A stretch of 64,000 nt of DNA from assembly GCF_003852235.1 (NCBI RefSeq), contig NZ_CP027732.1, forward strand, positions 5,022,001 through 5,086,000. The letters are read 5' to 3'. Position numbers and translations under genes: made by a program. The stretch is from Pseudomonas sp. R4-35-07 (GTDB lineage: Bacteria > Pseudomonadota > Gammaproteobacteria > Pseudomonadales > Pseudomonadaceae). Below the pieces are notes generated by a model, which saw nothing but the letters and a program-made list of their open reading frames with translations, did not search any database and was not told the DNA's origin. Of this stretch, positions 61,277 through 64,000 are shown piece by piece. Numbering within the stretch: the stretch's first letter is position 1; every line of letters begins with the position of its first letter.

Positions 61277-62074
61277 ATGAATATCTACAGCTCTCGCCCC
61301 GTTGTTCTCTGCCTCTCCGGCCATGATCCCAGTGGTGGCGCCGGCTTGCAGGCCGATATCGAAGCCCTGCTTGCCCAGGGCTGCCACGCCGCTGCGGCCG
61401 TCACCGCGCTGACCGTGCAAAACACCGTCAATGTCAGTGACTTTCGCGTGCTCGACCGCGAGTGGGTGCTGGCCCAGGCCAACGCGGTGCTCAGCGATTC
61501 CGAAGTCGCCGCGGTCAAGCTGGGCATGCTCGGTTCCACTGCGATGGTCGACACCGTGGTCGAATTACTGCAGGCGCACCCGCACCTGCCGGTGGTGTGC
61601 GACCCGGTACTGCGCGCCGGTGGCGGTGGCAGCCTGGGCAAGGATGAAGTCGGTTATGCGATGCGCGAGCGGCTGCTGCCCCTGGCGCTGATCGCCACGC
61701 CCAACCTGCCCGAAGCCCGCATCCTGGCCGAATTGCCTGACGGCAGCGCCGACGAATGCGCCGAGAAGCTGTTGCCCTACATCAAGCATCTGCTGATCAC
61801 CGGCGGCCACGGCGACGAGCACGAAGTGCACAATCGCCTGTACAGCCGCGATGGCAGCCGCCATACCTACACGTGCCAGCGTTTACCCGGCAGTTATCAC
61901 GGCTCGGGGTGCACGCTGGCCAGTGCGCTGACGGGGCGGCTCGCCCAGGGCGAAGGCCTGGCCAGCGCCGTACAGTCGGCGCTCAACTACACCTGGCGCA
62001 CCCTGCGCGATGCCGACCGACTCGGCCAGGGCCAGTTCGTACCGCGTCGTTTACCACTGGATTTCTGCTCGTAG
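61277..62074 (+). CDS. thiD: Hydroxymethylpyrimidine/phosphomethylpyrimidine kinase
   Basis: ThiD phosphorylates HMP and HMP-P in thiamine synthesis. The 265-residue ribokinase-fold protein has the start [23 protein letters not shown] and AVKLGMLGS near residue 80. [13 protein letters not shown] follows, and the anion-hole region is [14 protein letters not shown] near residue 210. The ATG at 61277 fits the family start; in-frame codons up to 61175 are not conserved. thiE follows after 49 bases. I see no TPP riboswitch sequence upstream (61000-61276). Confidence 0.95.
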   Translation: MNIYSSRPVVLCLSGHDPSGGAGLQADIEALLAQGCHAAAAVTALTVQNTVNVSDFRVLDREWVLAQANAVLSDSEVAAVKLGMLGSTAMVDTVVELLQAHPHLPVVCDPVLRAGGGGSLGKDEVGYAMRERLLPLALIATPNLPEARILAELPDGSADECAEKLLPYIKHLLITGGHGDEHEVHNRLYSRDGSRHTYTCQRLPGSYHGSGCTLASALTGRLAQGEGLASAVQSALNYTWRTLRDADRLGQGQFVPRRLPLDFCS

Positions 62075-62123
62075 TTCACCTTTCATCATCACTTACCGCT
62101 CGTCACAGCAAGGGGCTTGCCCG

Positions 62124-62753
62124 ATGAAACTACGTGGCCTTTACGCCATTACCGACAGCCAACTGTTGGCCGGCAAATTCCTCGCCTACGTCGAAGCGGC
62201 GTTGGACGGCGGCGTGACATTGCTGCAGTACCGCGACAAAAGCAGCGACGAAGCGCGCCGCCTGCGTGAAGCCGAGAAACTGCGGGAACTGTGCTCGCGC
62301 TACAAGACCCACCTGATCATCAACGATGACGCCGAACTGGCCGCGCGCCTGGGCGTGGGTGTGCACCTGGGCCAGACCGATGGCCCGCTGACCCCGGCGC
62401 GAGCGCTGCTCGGCTCCAAGGCGATCATCGGCGCAACGTGCCACAGCCAGATCGAGCTGGCCGAACAGGCCGCCCGGGAGGGCGCCAGTTATGTCGCCTT
62501 TGGCCGCTTCTTCAATTCCACCACCAAGCCCGGCGCACCGGCCGCCAGCCTTGAAATGCTGGCCGAGGCGCGCCAACGCCTGCACCTGCCGATCTGCGTG
62601 ATCGGCGGCGTCACCCTGGAAAACGCCGAGCCGCTGGTGGCCCACGGCGCCGACTTGCTCGCCGTGGTGCACGGCCTGTTCGGCGCCGACAGCACCCAGG
62701 AAGTCACGCGCCGCGCCCGTGCGTTCAACGATATTCTTAAATCTTCAGTGTAG
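62124..62753 (+). CDS. thiE: Thiamine-phosphate synthase
   Basis: ThiE joins HMP-PP and thiazole phosphate to thiamine phosphate. The 209-residue TIM-barrel enzyme has [34 protein letters not shown] and [13 protein letters not shown], then [17 protein letters not shown] and [14 protein letters not shown]. The ATG at 62124 is preceded by AAGGGGCTTGCCCG; the upstream in-frame extension overlaps thiD and is not used. hemL starts 11 bases after its stop, so thiD-thiE-hemL are probably one operon. Confidence 0.96.
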   Translation: MKLRGLYAITDSQLLAGKFLAYVEAALDGGVTLLQYRDKSSDEARRLREAEKLRELCSRYKTHLIINDDAELAARLGVGVHLGQTDGPLTPARALLGSKAIIGATCHSQIELAEQAAREGASYVAFGRFFNSTTKPGAPAASLEMLAEARQRLHLPICVIGGVTLENAEPLVAHGADLLAVVHGLFGADSTQEVTRRARAFNDILKSSV

Positions 62754-62764
62754 AGAGCCCGATC

Positions 62765-64000
62765 ATGTCCCGTTCCGAAACCCTGTTTGCCAATGCCCAG
62801 AAACACATCCCCGGCGGTGTGAACTCCCCCGTGCGTGCGTTCAAGAGCGTGGGCGGCACGCCGTTGTTCTTCAAGCATGCCGAAGGCGCCTATGTCACCG
62901 ACGAAGATGACAAGCGCTACGTCGACTACGTCGGCTCTTGGGGCCCGATGATCCTCGGTCACAGCCACCCGGACGTGCTGGACGCCGTACGCCAGCAGTT
63001 GCAGCATGGTTTGTCCTACGGTGCCCCAACCGCGATGGAAACCGAGATGGCCGACCTGGTCTGCTCGATCGTGCCGTCGATGGAAATGGTGCGCATGGTC
63101 AGCTCCGGCACCGAGGCCACCATGAGCGCAATCCGTCTGGCCCGTGGTTTCACCGGTCGCGACAGCATCATCAAATTCGAAGGTTGCTACCACGGCCATT
63201 CCGACAGCCTGCTGGTAAAAGCCGGTTCCGGCGCGCTGACCCAGGGCGTACCGAGTTCGGCCGGCGTACCGGCGGCGTTCGCCAAACACACCCTGACCCT
63301 ACCGTTCAACGACATCGCCGCGGTCGAGCAGATGCTCGGTGAAGTCGGCCAGGACGTGGCGTGCATCATCGTCGAGCCGGTCGCCGGCAACATGAACTGC
63401 GTACCACCGGCCCCAGGCTTCCTCGAAGGCCTGCGCGAGCAGTGCGACAAACACGGCGTGGTGCTGATTTTTGACGAAGTGATGACCGGCTTCCGTGTCG
63501 CCCTCGGTGGCGCCCAGGCGCATTACGGCGTAACGCCAGACCTGAGTACCTTCGGCAAGATCATCGGTGGCGGCATGCCAGTGGGCTGCTTCGGCGGCAA
63601 GCGCGAGATCATGCAGCACATCGCCCCACTGGGCCCGGTCTACCAGGCCGGCACGCTGTCCGGTAATCCGCTGGCGATGGCCGCCGGCCTGACCACCCTT
63701 CGCCTGATCAGCCGCCCAGGCTTCCACGCCGAGCTGACCGACTACACCACCCGCCTGCTGGACGGCCTGCAAGTGCGGGCCGACGCTGCCGGCATCCCGT
63801 TTGTCACCACCCAGGCCGGCGGCATGTTTGGCCTGTACTTCAGCGGCGCCGACGACATCGTCACCTTCGATGACGTGATGGGCAGCGACGCGGACTTGTT
63901 CAAGCGCTTCTTCCACCTGATGCTCGAAGGCGGTGTGTACCTGGCGCCCAGTGCGTTTGAAGCCGGCTTCACCTCGATCGCCCACGGCGACGCCGAGCTG
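62765..64000 (+). CDS. hemL: Glutamate-1-semialdehyde 2,1-aminomutase, C-terminus outside window
   Basis: HemL converts glutamate-1-semialdehyde to 5-aminolevulinate for tetrapyrrole synthesis. 412 codons are visible of a family length near 427. The PLP-binding lysine is K265 in [14 protein letters not shown]. Other markers are [17 protein letters not shown] near residue 112-128, [11 protein letters not shown] and the [10 protein letters not shown] aspartate region near 237. The ATG at 62765 follows GAGAGCCCGATC. It is translated right after thiE, a pairing common in pseudomonads. Confidence 0.97.
   Translation, partial: MSRSETLFANAQKHIPGGVNSPVRAFKSVGGTPLFFKHAEGAYVTDEDDKRYVDYVGSWGPMILGHSHPDVLDAVRQQLQHGLSYGAPTAMETEMADLVCSIVPSMEMVRMVSSGTEATMSAIRLARGFTGRDSIIKFEGCYHGHSDSLLVKAGSGALTQGVPSSAGVPAAFAKHTLTLPFNDIAAVEQMLGEVGQDVACIIVEPVAGNMNCVPPAPGFLEGLREQCDKHGVVLIFDEVMTGFRVALGGAQAHYGVTPDLSTFGKIIGGGMPVGCFGGKREIMQHIAPLGPVYQAGTLSGNPLAMAAGLTTLRLISRPGFHAELTDYTTRLLDGLQVRADAAGIPFVTTQAGGMFGLYFSGADDIVTFDDVMGSDADLFKRFFHLMLEGGVYLAPSAFEAGFTSIAHGDAEL

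Noticed and set aside
1-64000. Prophage, integrative element or tRNA-linked island
   Set aside because: No integrase, phage structural gene, transposase, tRNA gene or attachment repeat was recognised; gene content is typical chromosomal.

Overview
The window is a stretch of a Pseudomonas chromosome, most likely from the P. fluorescens group. The gene content supports this: hemL-thiE-thiD, cioAB with a DUF2474 gene, katB-ankB, rlmG, a quiC1-type fusion dehydratase, and DUF6124 and DUF6515 proteins. So does the high density of REP doublets (REPINs) with the core GGGGGCTTGC. Composition is GC-rich and genes are tightly packed on both strands. I see no rRNA, tRNA, CRISPR array, prophage or intact insertion sequence. 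The species cannot be fixed from this sequence alone.

Layout. 1-3187 (minus) is a carbon-starvation/pyruvate-uptake operon: cstA-type transporter, a YbdD/YjiX small protein and a YjiA-type GTPase cut by the window edge. 3493-9789 holds radA, periplasmic catalase katB with ankB, mscL, a ferredoxin-NADP reductase and an orphan LuxR-type regulator with a perfect inverted repeat upstream. 9932-15321 holds rlmG, the cyanide-insensitive oxidase operon cioA-cioB-DUF2474 with an ANR/FNR box, and an MFS exporter. 15451-19141 is a three-subunit molybdenum hydroxylase (Pao-like). 19238-22244 has a DUF4879 secreted protein, an NCS2 purine permease with a structured leader, and trmA. 22279-23171 is a coupled DUF4160-DUF2442 pair. 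23504-29110 is a quinate/shikimate catabolic locus: aroQ, a QsuD-like dehydrogenase, a TetR regulator, quiC and an MFS transporter. Its two divergent promoter regions share an operator-like sequence.

29111-46209 is mostly housekeeping: DMT exporters, a lipoprotein, a YpfJ metalloprotease, TesB, an HDAC-like hydrolase, a BaiN-type flavoprotein, RhlE, an unusual cyclase-family protein, DUF6124 with a long structured leader, a DnaQ-type exonuclease, a NYN protein, DUF2076, a YciC protein, an EEP hydrolase and an Hyi/OtnI-type isomerase. 46399-48037 contains a two-winged-helix GntR regulator and a TauD-type dioxygenase pseudogene with an internal deletion. 48121-64000 carries hrpB, a lipoprotein, a fieF-type exporter, DUF6515, an Lrp regulator, DUF2788, rluE, amn, aidB, a 7TMR-DISM hybrid histidine kinase, and thiD-thiE-hemL, the last cut by the right edge.

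The points most worth a second look are in RNA and regulation. They are the hairpin/internal-loop leader of the NCS2 permease (a xanthine-riboswitch candidate), the 13-bp stem plus UUCG hairpin leader before the DUF6124 gene, the shared operator of the quinate regulon, and the palindrome upstream of the LuxR solo. The DUF4160-DUF2442 pair is the best candidate for an under-described protein system.
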